This document shows positions 22,691 through 34,746 of a stretch of 64,000 bases of DNA, piece by piece (within the stretch, counting starts at the first letter, position 1; each line of letters starts with the position of its first letter). The translations under genes and the position numbers were made by a program. Below the pieces are notes generated by a model. That model ran no database searches, was not told where the DNA came from, and saw only the letters and a program-made list of their open reading frames with translations. The DNA is taken from positions 1 to 64,000 of the forward strand of contig QVRM01006791.1 of NCBI GenBank assembly GCA_003439945.1. The letters are read 5' to 3'. The stretch comes from Dermanyssus gallinae. Taxonomy: Eukaryota > Arthropoda > Arachnida > Mesostigmata > Dermanyssidae.

Positions 22691-23099
22691 GCAATGCTAA
22701 GCTCATATTAGAGGGAAGTAGACCAGACGAATCGGCATTCGCATAGTCGTACGTTTCGCAGTCCGTGGATAGCCTACACAATACGCGTACACATATGCAC
22801 GGGCAAAAAAGCAAAACGCCAACCTATGGTTTATATTTATTAATATTAAAACACACACTTTCGTGACGCAGTAATGAGCTACTGTATGTATAAGGGTTCT
22901 GTAAGCTGCTGTATCTATAAGAGTTCTGACGAGCGCTTCCCACATTTCTAGAAATAGCGCAAAATGTTGACCATCAGCGGACCTAACAAAGCTTTTGGGG
23001 GTGAAGGGGGGTTTAGAAAAAAAGATAATTGAGCTTAGGATTTTTAATTTCTTCGTTTTTTTCCTAAAGGCGCATTTGCTTATATTTAACATATGTGCA

Positions 23100-23141
<42 letters not shown>

Positions 23142-24282
23142 CGTCGTTACATAGTTTCGCATAGGGTTTCTTATAGGTTTGGTTACCGAGCACAAAAGGA
23201 CAACCATTATTCGAAGTATTTTGCAAAGTGAGAGTATGCAGAACGTCCTCAATGAAGCGTACAAACTTAGCTTAGGTAGTTAAGGTTTATTGTGATAGCG
23301 ATCATCACATTTCTCATTATACGTACCACCAGAAGTGAATTGTTCCCAAATGAGTATCGCTATAACATTATCCCTGCGCCACGTGTACCGTCTGGCAACT
23401 GCAAAGGCGGTCCACAGTGTTTAATGGTTTTAAACGATGCGGCAGCTTATATTCGTTCACGATGATATCTACTGCTGCAAACGAAGGGAAAAACATGGAA
23501 CCGTATCCACTGTAATAGCCAGTAGGATATGTTGAGGGGAAGATCGAACCTCTCTTTCAGTCAGGTAATAGATACACTACACAAGAATTCTCATGTTGTT
23601 GTTGAAGTCAGCGCCGCTAGCTTTCCAGCTGGCACAGATTTAACGTATGCTCAGACACCGCATGCAGTAAGGCGTTGTGGTGTCCGTCATTAACCATTCT
23701 TGTGACAAAAAGCAGGCTTAAAAGTACTCGTATACGGAGACACGACTTCACTTGAAGTCGAAATGTGCGATATTTCGTGCGGGTGGGCGTGAACCAAAGT
23801 CAAGGGCGTAGACATAGAGATACACATATGCTCGATTTAGCTCATCTATACTACAGTTTTTCTGGGTCACGGATATACAGAAACACGACGACGGCAGAAC
23901 ACCTGAACGATTATGTATACGCGAGTGCAAATGGGTGGTGAATACGACATCGAGGCGGTAGTTTGTTAACGCCGTTCTAGCTCGGTAATACTGGACCACA
24001 ATCGTGGCAAAAAAAGAAGTCATTTACAGGCTGTCTTTTGTTGTATTTGTTATTGAGAACGAATAAATACCGACAAAACGGAGCTAGCATACCGCTGGCG
24101 CGGCTTAACAAATTCAAAACGTTTTTTGAATGCGACAATAATGTATCATTTCGACTTTGGGGAAGAGCAAAGGCACCAATGCCGACGCAGTTACGTATGC
24201 CGAGGTCACACGCTTCTTCAGATCAGTTTTTGATTGTATAATGTCAATTATGTTGATTATGATGAAATGACTGAGCAGCGCC
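22691..24282. other. Intergenic stretch with (ATT)n at 23103-23142
   Basis: No gene recognised. The isoleucine/tyrosine-run frames over the ATT tract are artefacts. Confidence 0.3.
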
Positions 24283-24386
24283 ATTATTATTATTATTATT
24301 ATTATTATTAATATTTTTTAACAGCCAAATTGTATTTAGGAATTCAATATATACACGTGAATGTTTAAATCCACGGCGCCGATGGC

Positions 24387-24459
<73 letters not shown>

Positions 24460-24460
24460 G
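24283..24460. repeat. Two (ATT)n microsatellites
   Basis: ATT runs at 24283-24310 and 24387-24460 separated by about 75 bases. Confidence 0.9.
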
Positions 24461-25870
24461 CATCGTTGATTATGACTGTTGCTGTCACCCGGTAGATGCA
24501 ATTTGCCGATGAATGAACGTTGCCATACATACGCACTGCTAGACGTCAGCGTCTTCCTGTGGCGGTGCGTGTGCATAGGTCAAGTTGTTATGCAAACAAG
24601 AAGCTGTCTTTCGTCCTGCGGAGGGGGGGGGGATCCGCCTTCCGTAACTACTAGTACTAATATTAATCGTAGCAGCAGCAGCAGCAGCAGCAGTAATAAT
24701 GCTACTACGAATCAGTAGTCCGTCTAGAGCTGCCATAGCTAGAGCTGGAGCTGGTTTTCCTCCAGCCAGCCGGGAAAACACCCCGACGAACCGTTTTATC
24801 GAGCGGAGGAAGAAACCACATCAGGTCGTCGGCAGGAAACGCCACCAGACCGTTGGGCCGATGGGCGATATGCTCACGAGATGGGTACAATAGAGCATAC
24901 GAACAGTGCTGGGCAATTATGAGGAGCAACAAAAATGTCAGTCTTGTCACTCCGCGCAAGCAAGTCAAGAAGGCAAGCTGGCCTGTCTCTGTGCGTGCTC
25001 TTGTGTGTCGTGCTTGACGCAGATAGACTCGTTCGTCACGTCACGTCACGGTAGTCATCGCCGTTCTGCCACGAACCTGCGGCGTGTGCGAACAATAGTA
25101 CGCGAAGCGTGACGTCGCCCAATCAGGTGTTTTCGGACGTGGCCCAGTCATGTGCTGGCTGGCGGTAGCGGCGGTTAGTTGCCGATTATGATTGCACGGG
25201 CAGGTCGTTACAATGAGACGACGATTCTCTTGTTGTCGTGTCCTCTGTACTAGCTTTGTTTTGATCTACCTTCTTCCGCGGCGCGATGACCGCCATTGTT
25301 GTTGATGATCGTTGCTATTATCATTGTTGCTATTGTATGTGCTACTGTGGTAAGATTTCTATTAATGTTGTCGTTAATGCTGTCGTAGCGTAGTTCTTAT
25401 TGTTGCTAGATGATGCTGTTCTTTTTTAATGACTGTTGTTGTTGTTGTTGTTTTGCCTGCTTCACGTGACTGTTTTACGTGACTGTCATTGTCGTTGACG
25501 TGCGTGGGCCACTGTGGTGGCGAGCCAACATAGCAATGGCTAGAGCCATGTATTATTTTTCGCGTGCGTCATTTCAAACACGCATACGAAGTTTTCTACT
25601 GCTTCTACTTCTATGACCGTCCAGAGTTCTAGCAGCTTCTCTGGTTTCTTGCCGACTGGGTTATATTGATATAATTGGGATTCATCTAGAACGGAATACA
25701 ACAACTACAAACACCACTACTACTACTTGCGCTAATACAGAACGGAGCTATACGAGAACTGTGTGAGACATGCTGCCGCCGGGCAACCAAACCCAGTCGA
25801 CGAATGTCGAGTTCTAGGAACGCCAGCTACAAATACCTAACCAGCCCCTAAAGCAATCTCCAGTAGAGTC
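24461..25870. other. GC-richer stretch; possible promoter or 5' exon region
   Basis: Higher GC than its surroundings, with a (GCA)n tract at 24672-24692 and TTG tracts near 25436. An ATG at 24934 opens a 39-codon frame with a basic start and a hydrophobic core (AGLSLCVLLCVVLDA) like a signal peptide, running to CACG|GTAGTC, a weak donor. Nothing downstream confirms it as an exon. Confidence 0.25.
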
Positions 25871-26290
25871 TCAAATGCAAATGTTTCAATGTTTAATTTC
25901 CATTTATTTTGCTACAAATTGCATTGTGTGCAATAATTATATTTTCATCCTAACCCATGTCAGTTTTGTTGTGTATAAAATGCTTAATATTGCGCACTTG
26001 ACTGATATTCTTAGTGCTAGTGTGGGACTCGACACTGGGTGTTTAGATTCATGCGTAGTTGGTATCATCTCCAAGGTTCCTTCGTTCGGCGAGTTATTTT
26101 TTGGTCATAATCTGTAGGGATAGTAAATTGAATATTTAAATCCACTTGTCCTCACACTCAGTTAAAGCCTTGGCGCCTGAACCTCATAGGTTCTAGCGGG
26201 TCATCCCTTCCACTGTCACACATTAGTCAGGTACAACCGCTTCTTTTCAAATGCAACCCAGATGACCACAGAACATCTGGGTTAAATGGT
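25871..26290. other. Nothing recognised
   Basis: An 80-codon plus-strand frame (25875-26117) has no recognisable domain. Confidence 0.3.
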
Positions 26291-26625
26291 AGGTCATTTA
26301 TTCATTGGGGCATGTAGTACCAAACGCATATAATAAATATTAGTCTCTTCCACCACCAAGTCCACCGCGGAGGCTAGTAATATTTTGCTCCTCGCTCTGC
26401 TGCTTTCCTACACGGGGCATAACACTGCCTATATCTTTGGCCTTAGCCGCAGCTCGTTTTAAGACATGCTCTACGACATCGACTGGCGTAGCGTCACACC
26501 CAGATACTTCGCCTGTCGCCCCCCTTCTCGCCACGTCCTTCTTTCTCGTCCACCATGCCTACTGCTTCTTTCTCATAGGTATCCCAATTGCCGCCTTTCT
26601 TAGAGTTGCGTATTAAGGCATTTCA
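26285..26625 (-). pseudogene. Possible retro-pseudogene of unknown protein
   Basis: Two minus-strand frames look coding and join by a frameshift. RNSKKGGNWDTYEKEAVGMV is followed by VARRGATGEVSGCDATPVDV and VEHVLKRAAAKAKDIGSVMP, stop near 26341. AATAAA occurs 40-50 bases further on (about 26300 on the minus strand). Hydrophilic composition plus a polyadenylation signal suggest a processed copy. I do not recognise the protein, and this could be chance. Confidence 0.25.
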
Positions 26626-27077
26626 CTGAGGGGATACTTTCTGGATTTTGTTAAGCTCTTTAACGTATGTGCATTATCACGCACGGCAATCGTTGTCATC
26701 CCGATGTAAGCGAAAGAGTTATTTAGGTACGTATAGAGGACCCCAGAGCATAATGGCTTTCAACAAGTAGGTTATTATTCGAAAATTCAACTTCGGCCTC
26801 GCGTTCAACGGCTACATGCCACACTACGAGCCTCACTCGTTGTCACTTCTCTGCGACCCGACCTTTCGGTGCTCGCCAGAGTGCGGATGCACGGTTCGCT
26901 GAACATCGTTCTTTATCAACAACGACGAGGAGATCAACTAGTAGTAATGCATATATAGCAAATAAATGAATCCCGACTCTCACAGAAGCAAGCCAAATAC
27001 ATGGCGCCAATTAGAAAATGCCGCCACCCTACTAGCGAAGACGCGGGAAGTCACTAAATGCGCGGGCAATCTGTGAG
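26626..27077. other. Nothing recognised; upstream of a core promoter
   Basis: No clear features. This would be the proximal promoter region if the TATA/Inr at 27078 is used. Confidence 0.3.
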
Positions 27078-27139
27078 TATATAAGGAGGCATGAGAATAA
27101 ATGAGTCAGTAGTTGTTGCTGCGAGCCAGACAGCGGACG
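27078..27139 (+). promoter_or_regulatory. RNA polymerase II core promoter: TATA box, Inr and DPE
   Basis: TATATAAG lies at 27078-27085. The arthropod initiator TCAGT is at 27106-27110, its A (27108, taken as +1) being 30 bases downstream of the first T of the TATA box. GGACGTG begins at +28 (27135), where the downstream promoter element (RGWYV) is expected. All three elements in exact register are unlikely by chance. Transcription would run toward DPP3, whose first assigned exon lies 7.6 kb downstream. Confidence 0.6.
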
Positions 27140-27242
27140 TGTGTTGCTTGAGCGAGAGAATGGCGATCTCGTAACGGTCGCCGGCCAGCCATGGTGGTGG
27201 TGGTGGTGGACAATACAAATGTGTTTCTGCATTTCCCCGCCA
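27108..27242 (+). other. Candidate first exon (alternative 5' exon of DPP3)
   Basis: It starts at the Inr and ends at a strong donor CA|GTGAGT (27243). A four-codon upstream ORF begins at 27160. An ATG in very good context (GCCAGCCATGG) at 27191 opens MVVVVVDNTNVFLHFPA plus one base. The DPP3 exon at 34747 needs one base to complete its first codon, so the phases agree (giving ...PA-N-VRF). Direct joining would yield a soluble DPP3 starting about 37 residues before the FHLLPDDQK block. Joining to the membrane exon at 30980 instead would break the frame opened at this ATG. The assignment to DPP3 is inference from phase, order and strand. Confidence 0.4.
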
Positions 27243-28390
27243 GTGAGTAAACTGACCTTCTATTGTCATTCAGAGACATTAGAAGTTGGCGACAAACCGC
27301 ACCTGATGAGCTTTTTGCGATGCTACTTCTTCTAGAATCGTTTCGCAGGGTAGGGAATCGAAAGCGAATCGAAAGTTCGCGACTATCGCAAACACACATT
27401 TGCGCAGCTCTTTTAGAGCATTTAGCATAGGGGAGTGTTTTACACTTCAAAGAAAAAATACGGCAGGCTAACTTGCAGATGCACACATGTCGCATTTGTG
27501 TTATCAACGAGCACTATCAACGGCGCTCTGTTAGCTGGCTAGAAAAGGAAAATTCGATTGGTGCTAAGAAGGGCCAGTTGGAAGAGTTTGGTCAGTCGAC
27601 AAAAACACTAACAAATATATGAAGTGATGCATTTTTGGAAAATGAGAACATCTATCGAAGCAAAGTGAAATCAATACAGTTAAGTTCTAGTCAAAGTTGC
27701 TTAATGTATGTATGTTTTTGCCTGCCTTGATGGTAATAACAGAACAATACATATAATATATAAAATAAATATAACAGAACATCCACTTTTTATCTTATCC
27801 ATATCTTCATAAGCTTGTTCAATCGGACAAGGACAGCAACCTACTATATGTAAGTAACATGCGGTGGGCACTGCGTCGTTGGCCGGTAAATAGCGCGCCT
27901 GACAATTACACGGAACATCACTACTATAATAAGTGTGTATATATATATATATTCACAACGTACTACTGTTTTTTTTTGTAATAAGAACTGTTTATAGCTA
28001 TTGTCGATCTATCACAGAGATAACCGAACAAAGTGTAACTAACGCTGTGCAAATCAAACTTCCAAAAACAATTATTGGGCGTGTTGTTGATAGAGTGCAT
28101 AGCTTATATGAGTAAGCCCGCTCACACGCCTCCCTGCCCGATCTGAAATCTTCGAGCCTGACAAGGCTTGTACCGAGTGATAGCGGAGGACCGTTTCTCA
28201 TAAGCCCAAGCGATCTATCCTGCCTCCTGATCATGATCAATCTGTTACATCCAGCTCAGTAGATTAAGTATGTATTTATAATGCAAGTAATCATATATGT
28301 TAGATGTAGCTGTTACTAGAATGTCTCATATGCATTGTTGTCGTCAATACATCTTATAAATTAGTGGAGACACTATTCCTTGAAACATTA
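27243..28390. other. Nothing recognised (first intron if the promoter is used)
   Basis: No repeat family or exon recognised apart from a short (AT)n at about 27937. Confidence 0.3.
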
Positions 28391-28398
28391 TATATATA

Positions 28399-29205
28399 GG
28401 GTCTACAAAAAAGTCTTTTCGGATTAGGCGCTTGCGCGGCTTTCACAGCGCCCGCCCCGGCGCCTAGGCATATATCATTGGCTCACTCTTTGTTGTTTTC
28501 ATGTGAAAAAAAGAGCGGGGAATCTGCTGGTCTCAACCATTTTGAAATCTGTTTAGCCGTTTGTTCGTAAAAGTGCTGCAAAATGGAGGTAGAAAAATGC
28601 CGAAATTCGGGCGATTCTACTCTATGAGTTTAAAAATGGACTGGCTCACAAAAAGTTGTTAAAATCGTTTGGAGATGCCTGTTGTACAGACAGAATGTGC
28701 CAACAGTGGTTTGTATTCGGTGGAATGTGGGTGGAATAGTGCACTATGAACTTTTACCGCGTAACCAGACGATAAATATGGCCGTGTACTGTCAACAACT
28801 CGAAAAGGTTCACGAAAAATTAAAGCAGTCGTACCCTGCACTAATTTCAAGGAAGGGTGTCCTGTTCCACCAAGACAACGCAAGGCCCCACGTGAGTAGG
28901 GAGACCCTTTCGAAAATGTCCCAGCTAAAATGGGAACTTTTGGAACATCGACCGTATTCCCCCGACTTAGCAAAATCTGATTACCACCTATTAAGATCGA
29001 TGCAAATGTTTTAAGTGGTGAAAAATTCACTTCTATCGAACACGTGCGTTCTGGAACTCTGTAAGACTGGAAGAATATTTTGGATTTTGTTGGAAATTTG
29101 GAAGATTATTTAGGAATCGAAAACCTTGTAAATCGTTGGGCAGAGGTTGTATCTTCCGGCGGAGAACATATAAATCAATAAATAAGACCTCCCGTGTCTC
29201 CCTGT
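28399..29205 (+). pseudogene. mariner transposon remnant
   Basis: It begins after a TA run with GGGTCTACAAAAAAGTCTTT. Broken N-terminal helix-turn-helix coding follows (frames around 28590-28700: AILLYEF-like and GLAHKK-like traces). A 110-codon open stretch from 28682 then reads GGIVHYELLPRNQTI, then KGVLFHQDNARPHVS and HRPYSPDLAKSDYHLLRSMQ. The second and third catalytic aspartates of the D,D34D triad are in HQDNARPH and YSPDLAKSD. The first (TGDE) is lost to an internal deletion between the helix-turn-helix and the C..W region. It is inactive, and ends near 29205 at CCCTG-TA, adjoining the foldback element. Confidence 0.75.
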
Positions 29206-29214
29206 ATATATATA

Positions 29215-30235
29215 CAGGGTCATTCAGGGAGTATCGTACTTCTTTCGAGGTTTAATAGAGCTCGGCAGAACCAGTCAACGTATGAAGGAACCGTATACAC
29301 CGGCGTGTTCGGAGGAAAATTCTGCACAACGAAAGACACTTCATTTGCTTGCGTAGCAAAAAGCGAATACCCAGATTAAGTCATGAAAAGTCCATATTTT
29401 ACGTTAACGCTTTTTCATGAAAAATTGTAATTTTTTTCCATTTCGACCAATAATGTACGTCCAAAAGACAACTCACGCAATAGCAAATTTAATGCCCATC
29501 ATTTTCGTACCAGGGTGATGGTGCTGCGTTACGTAGTTGTCGAGTAACTAAGCGTATTCGACAGTCATAGTTTTTATGTTTTACGTGCAAGCTTTCACGT
29601 TCAGAACCGTAAACATTTGCCAAGACGTTTCCGCTCCTTCCTTCCACTAGGAAAAATTATTCTCTTGCTGAGTTCTACCAAACCTCAAAATATGTACCTA
29701 ACTTTCTCATACGCCCTATGCAAATATGCATGTCTTCGCTTTCGATATGGCTATCGAAAAAGCTTAGTGACTTGACAACTACGTAACGCAGCATCATCAC
29801 TTTGGTACGAAAGTGGTGGGCATTAAATTTGCCATTGTGTGAAAGTGGTCTTTTGGACATACAGTTTTGGTCGTAATGGAAAAAAAATACGATTTTTCAC
29901 GAAAAAGCGTTAACGCAAGACATAACAACATATCGACTTTTTATGACTTTTCTCAACCTGTGTACTGGCTTTTTGCTACGCAAGCTTCCGTTGTGCAAAA
30001 TTTTCCTCCGAACACGCCGGTGTAATCGGTTCCTTCATGCGTTAACTCGTTCTCCCGCAAACGTAGATTTCGCACAACTATGTAGGAGAAAAAAAGGCAG
30101 AATAACGACTTTTATAAATTTCATCCTCACTTCTAAACAAGACGTTTCCGCGTCCTCCCTCCATAGGGAAAAATTATTTTCTTGCCGAGCTCTATCAAAC
30201 CTCGAAAGAAGTACAATACTCCCTGAATGACCCTG
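29215..30235. mobile_element. 1-kb foldback MITE with very long inverted arms
   Basis: The termini CAGGGTCATTCAGGGAGTAT (29215) and its complement (ending 30235) extend into arms of several hundred bases. For example, left CTTCTTTCGAGGTTTAATAG pairs with right CTATCAAACCTCGAAAGAAG, and left GGTGCTGCGTTACGTAGTTG with right CAACTACGTAACGCAGCATC. The loop lies around 29560-29750. TA borders both ends. There is no transposase frame. It is probably a non-autonomous Tc1/mariner-type element. Confidence 0.8.
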
Positions 30236-30346
30236 TATATAATGAGAGAGAGAGAGAGAAGTGGGGAGTTTACGCACTAAGTACCGAGTTCGCCACGAAC
30301 GTGAGTCATCTGAATCACGTGAATAGCTAGAGTACATACATATATA

Positions 30347-30523
30347 CAGGGTCTCCCAGAATTCGTACGCAGGTACAATTTGCTTGTTAATAGAATGACT
30401 GGGGATCTCACAATCGCAGATCTAGTAAAGATATGTCTGGATAAAAAGGGGATAAAAAGATATGTCTGGATATTTTTTTGCCGAGATGTACTGAATCTTA
30501 AGTGGACGAATTCTGGGTAAACC
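30347..30523. mobile_element. Small MITE
   Basis: The left end CAGGGTCTCCCAGAATTCGT and right end ACGAATTCTGGGTAAACC are imperfect inverted repeats about 18 bases long, with TA-rich flanks. An internal 24-base motif (AAAGATATGTCTGGATA) is tandemly duplicated. There is no coding capacity. Confidence 0.65.
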
Positions 30524-30597
30524 ATATATATATCATCCAGTGCTCTAACAATTAGAGATAATTTTTGAATGAATTAAGTCAGTTAATTCTTTATATA

Positions 30598-30642
<45 letters not shown>

Positions 30643-30979
30643 TATAGTTATATAAATACTGTATCACACGCATGATTAAATCTAACAAGAGTTAAAGAAA
30701 ATAACGGCGATAAATATGCATGGGTCGACATCTCAGTGGTGGCTTTTAGCCTGTGTATCTGGTCTTAATCGATATACCTATATATATTATTAGATATATA
30801 TATATATATATAAATAACAGTAATACTTGTTATTGTTAGATAACTAATCACATTTCGGTATCATGATTGTTACAGTAGTGGCGATGATATGGTCCAATTC
30901 ATGATGGTGAGTGTGTGGTACTAGTTTCGAAATGGCTAACCTAATGGAAACATCCCATTACTCGCTCTAAAATTTGCAG
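30524..30979. other. (AT)n-rich stretch upstream of the membrane exon
   Basis: (AT)n runs at 30599-30641 and about 30780-30812. The last bases, AAAATTTGCAG at 30969-30979, form a splice acceptor. Confidence 0.5.
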
Positions 30980-31193
30980 GATCTTGAGCCTGGCACCGTA
31001 ACGACGACAGATGACTGTCATGAGCAACAACAGCAGCAGCAGCAGCTCCAGCTACCCCAGCAAACGCGGGCACGTCGATTTCTCGACTCGCCCATGCTGT
31101 ACTGGGTGACTGCAACTCTACTCCTGGGAGTCCTGGTCGCTGTCACAACGGGCGTCATCCGCTACGCCCTCCGGGACCACTTAGACGCGTTCG
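30980..31193 (+). CDS. Candidate exon encoding a signal-anchor segment; phase-compatible with DPP3
   Basis: Acceptor TTTGCAG|GATCTTGAG and strong donor TTCG|GTGAGT bound a 214-base exon that is open from its first base (phase 0) and ends with one base (phase 1). It encodes an acidic start, a glutamine run, then TRARRFLDSPMLYW followed by a hydrophobic stretch VTATLLLGVLVAVTTGVI and RYALRDHLDAF. Basic residues before the hydrophobic core suggest a type II anchor. The only in-frame Met is in SPMLYW (31095). The next exon on this strand that I can identify, 34747, needs exactly one base, so splicing would give [13 protein letters not shown] and a membrane-tethered DPP3. It could instead belong to an unrelated gene. 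The frame stays open past the donor to 31345, so an unspliced protein of about 120 residues is another possibility. Confidence 0.45.
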
Positions 31194-32078
31194 GTGAGTG
31201 GGCAGACAGCGATGATGATATATCCGATCGCTACTACTACTACCAACATCAAAACAGCAACAACAACAACTTCAATTCTGCGTTGGACGTCGATGGTGGG
31301 GAAGCACAGTCATTCGATTTTGAACAACACCGCAGTCGCACGTAGGTGCTACCGGGGTACGCGCGCGTAGAAGGCAAGACACGAGTTACGCACACGCACA
31401 TAGAGAGGTATAGGTGTCATTGCCAATACTGACCGTACCCATGAGCATAGTAGGCAAGCGAAGAAGTCCATGCTAGATTAGCTTTACTATATATATATAT
31501 ATATATATAGAAAATGAGGCGCGGAATGATCTATCGTAACATTCTTCAACAAGCGTTTCCTTTGTTGAAAACTTAGACGAATCTGAATATACGTCTTTCA
31601 TAGTAGATGCACCGAAAGGGTCATCGATTCTTATCACGGCTGAGTGCGTGTAAAAGACGTGTCGAACGCCATGACGCCGAGTGATAGTTTTGGTGCTTGT
31701 TAAGTGTAGATAGATCGACGGAACAGAGTCGACCACGCTTATTTTAAAACGTAGAATGCCGGTATTTAAAACGTAGTAACTTAAGGAAAACCGGTGTTTT
31801 TATCTGTTTCTTATCGCAATAAAAAAATTAATGCACATCATTTATTGAAATACAGGTTTAAGGTTTCAATTTTCCTGACGAATTTTGCTCTTACTGTTTG
31901 TAAACAGATGTCATCCGGTCAAAGTTTCCTCTTCATAAAACCTTTTTATTCGATGCAGCGGTGATTACACGACGAAGAAATGCAGTGCAAAAGAAAAACA
32001 TTTGACGAACACTTTTATTTCCTTGAAAGGTCTAATCGAAATCTTTCGAATCTCGTCTGATAAGTACTTATCAGAAGC

Positions 32079-32136
<58 letters not shown>

Positions 32137-33160
32137 GCTACATCCATTCGTTGTGTAAATACAATTAATCTTTATTTTAGTGTTCGTTTTTAATTCATGT
32201 GTAATATTACTTTACTTTCTGCGCTTAGCAAGTGTGTATCTTTTCACACGTTAAGGTTCTCATAATATTTTAAATATGTTTAAGGACAAGCATCCACACT
32301 CAGTACTAAACGCCAAACGAAAACGGTTGAAGAATAATACAAAGCTATTATTTTTCCCGTCTGTAATTTATAATAATTAGTTGAGGTCAACTATGGCGTA
32401 TTTTTGCTATGTGTATACTGCTGAACGAATACTTCCTAGATAAGAACAACTTGTATACTTCCTAGATAAGAACGAAATAAATGTATAAAGCGCCTTCCAA
32501 TACTATATAATTCCAATGTAAGCTTAGCGAAGTAGACCGACTTGATCTTGGAATTACTCCAGTTTATCAAAAAATATGTATATGAAAATGGAGTCTTTGT
32601 CTATGTGTGGATTCCATTTCGGTCGACGCAGCCTTAGAGGTCGCATAGGTATTAAATTCTACGAAGGAGATTAAATGGCATTTTCTAAAGCAAGTGGCAA
32701 AAATAAAATGTTAAGATGTGATAGACACATCGGACACATCGAAGTCCTTGTCATTTTATTCTGCATGATATCGTTATTGGGCCACTAACGACAAAATGTG
32801 TTTAAGCAAGCATGCTTATTGATGCAACTTTGCATGAAATGTTTGCTTCTACAGAAAATTTGAGCTATTGGGTTAGATAAAAGAAACAAATATTTAGACG
32901 TCTCTTGATATAGATAGCGGGTGACGTTTTATGCTGACTGAATTTGAGTAGCTATAGCTAGCTTCTCGAGGTTCGTCATAGCTTGCTGTGGATATTAAGT
33001 GTTGTACAATCTGTACGTTTATATATCACGGAATCTCGCGGGTACCGGTAGTTTAATAAGTGCGCAGTAATCTGCTCACCTTTAAGTGAATTAAAGAAAC
33101 AAATTTTAAACAAGCCATCAGTTGAACAAAAGATGAAAGTGATCCACAATTGCATGACAA

Positions 33161-33207
<47 letters not shown>

Positions 33208-33390
33208 ATATATGCATATATATAGAGAGAGAGATTTGTAAATTTAGTTGATTTGTTTTTATTTTAGTTGAATGTAATTGATTTGTATACACACACGTGT
33301 ATTTGCATATATACGTAGAACCTGGCAAAGTTTTTTAGTTGATTCCCCCCTTAATAGAGAGTAAGCCAAGAATGGGACCCACTAGCGGAA
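31194..33390. other. Nothing recognised apart from (AT)n arrays
   Basis: (AT)n at 31488-31510, 32081-32134 and 33171-33212. A perfect 20-base palindrome TCTGATAAGTACTTATCAGA (32056-32075) abuts the second array. No coding sequence is recognised. Confidence 0.35.
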
Positions 33391-33399
33391 GCGTCTTGT

Positions 33400-34150
33400 T
33401 TTTGAAATAATTGTGAGGACAAGCTTGTCGGAGGTACAAAAGTCTTACCAAACAATTGGTACACTTTCTAATGAGGATTAAGTATACAAAAATGTTTCGA
33501 AGAGCTTCGGTCGATCATTAGGGGTGTTCCCTAAGGAGTCTGCATGAATGGTACAGAAATTTCGAACCGGACGTTTAAATCTGTAAGACAAACTTCGCTA
33601 AGGAGATCCACAAACTACAACAGATGGCGAAAATAAGGCTTGTGTGACAGGCGGTTGACGAAAACGTAAAAACATCATATGCATTGCTAGAGGAAACTTG
33701 GGGCTTGGATGGCATACGATCCTGTAGGACCATCTTGGATTTACCAATAATTCTGCTGACGGATACCTCGTGATTTGTCACAGGATAAAAAAGAGAAACG
33801 GGTCTTTCTGGCGTAAGAATTTCTCACAACGTTCGACGAAAGCCGGCCTTCTGTGCTCTCGAGACTCGTCATAAGTGATTTGACTTCATCATAAGTGACA
33901 TAGCTTGGGCTCACCAGGAATAGCTCTAAAATGTCAACGCGCCAGTCTAACGGGTTGAAAACACTGAGGCTTTTTTCGCCTCATCTGGAATTACGCTGAT
34001 GAAGCACCCAGCTTGGCATCGTATGATATCTCCCTATTTCCAAAACTTAAAAATATGTAGTAGAAGATGGTTCGATTCACGCGGTTCGGCTATTACAGTC
34101 ATCGAGGCTACTCTAGAAAACGTCGAAACACACGTGTTTGAAGTTGTCCC
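33400..34150 (+). pseudogene. Tc1/mariner transposon remnant
   Basis: Broken plus-strand frames still read like a mariner transposase. LHEWYRNFEPDV lies near 33560, VDENVKTSYALLEETWGLDG near 33660 (helix-turn-helix), and SVLMKHPAWHRMISPYFQNL then SRGSAITVIEATLENVETHV near 34000-34130, where AP.DYhLF..LK normally lies. Stops, frameshifts and loss of the catalytic aspartates show a dead copy. (AT)n flanks the right end. Confidence 0.6.
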
Positions 34151-34181
<31 letters not shown>

Positions 34182-34746
34182 GGATTTCCAAAACCTTGTC
34201 AGGTCGCTACGCATTTATGTACATACATACACGCACCTGCCGTGGTATAGGTCGGCCATACCTAACGCATTTCCTTCCTTCTGTAGTACACACTACTAAG
34301 TCAGAATGCAGCGTTCTGAAGGTGTTTGCTAATCCAATGTGTTGGTGGGGGGTGAGCGTTTTGTCATTCACGTCGTAACGCTTGACACGTTTAGATGGGC
34401 CGTGTGCGGGGGTGTCACGTTTTGGGCGGGTTCGTACCGGTGATGGTGTATTGCGTGTGCTCTGTTTTGCTGTCTTGTTCGTGTCTCGTGTATGATGGAT
34501 GGTGCGGTGATGGTCCTCTACCGCTGCTGCTGCGCTGCGATCGCTGTCGTTTTGTGGTGACGAATGCTGTGGATAATTCACTGGGACTGCTCTGCTGCTC
34601 TCTTCGATGTATGGACGCTGCTGGTGCTGCTGCCGCCGCGATATGGTGGTTGGTGGGGGGTGGCCGAATCGATGCATTGGGGTCGTGCCGTTCTTGCCTG
34701 CCATTTCATCATTTTCGACGTCGCCGCCGCCACTTTGGAACGCTAG
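34151..34746. other. Stretch upstream of DPP3 exon at 34747
   Basis: Long overlapping frames exist on both strands (for example 34395-34859 plus, Cys-rich; 34207-34845 minus). The plus frame is continuous with the first DPP3 exon, and an ATG at 34610 would give an alternative, alanine- and glycine-rich N-terminus. I prefer a splice acceptor at CGCTAG (34741-34746) because homology to DPP3 begins just after it. Confidence 0.35.
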
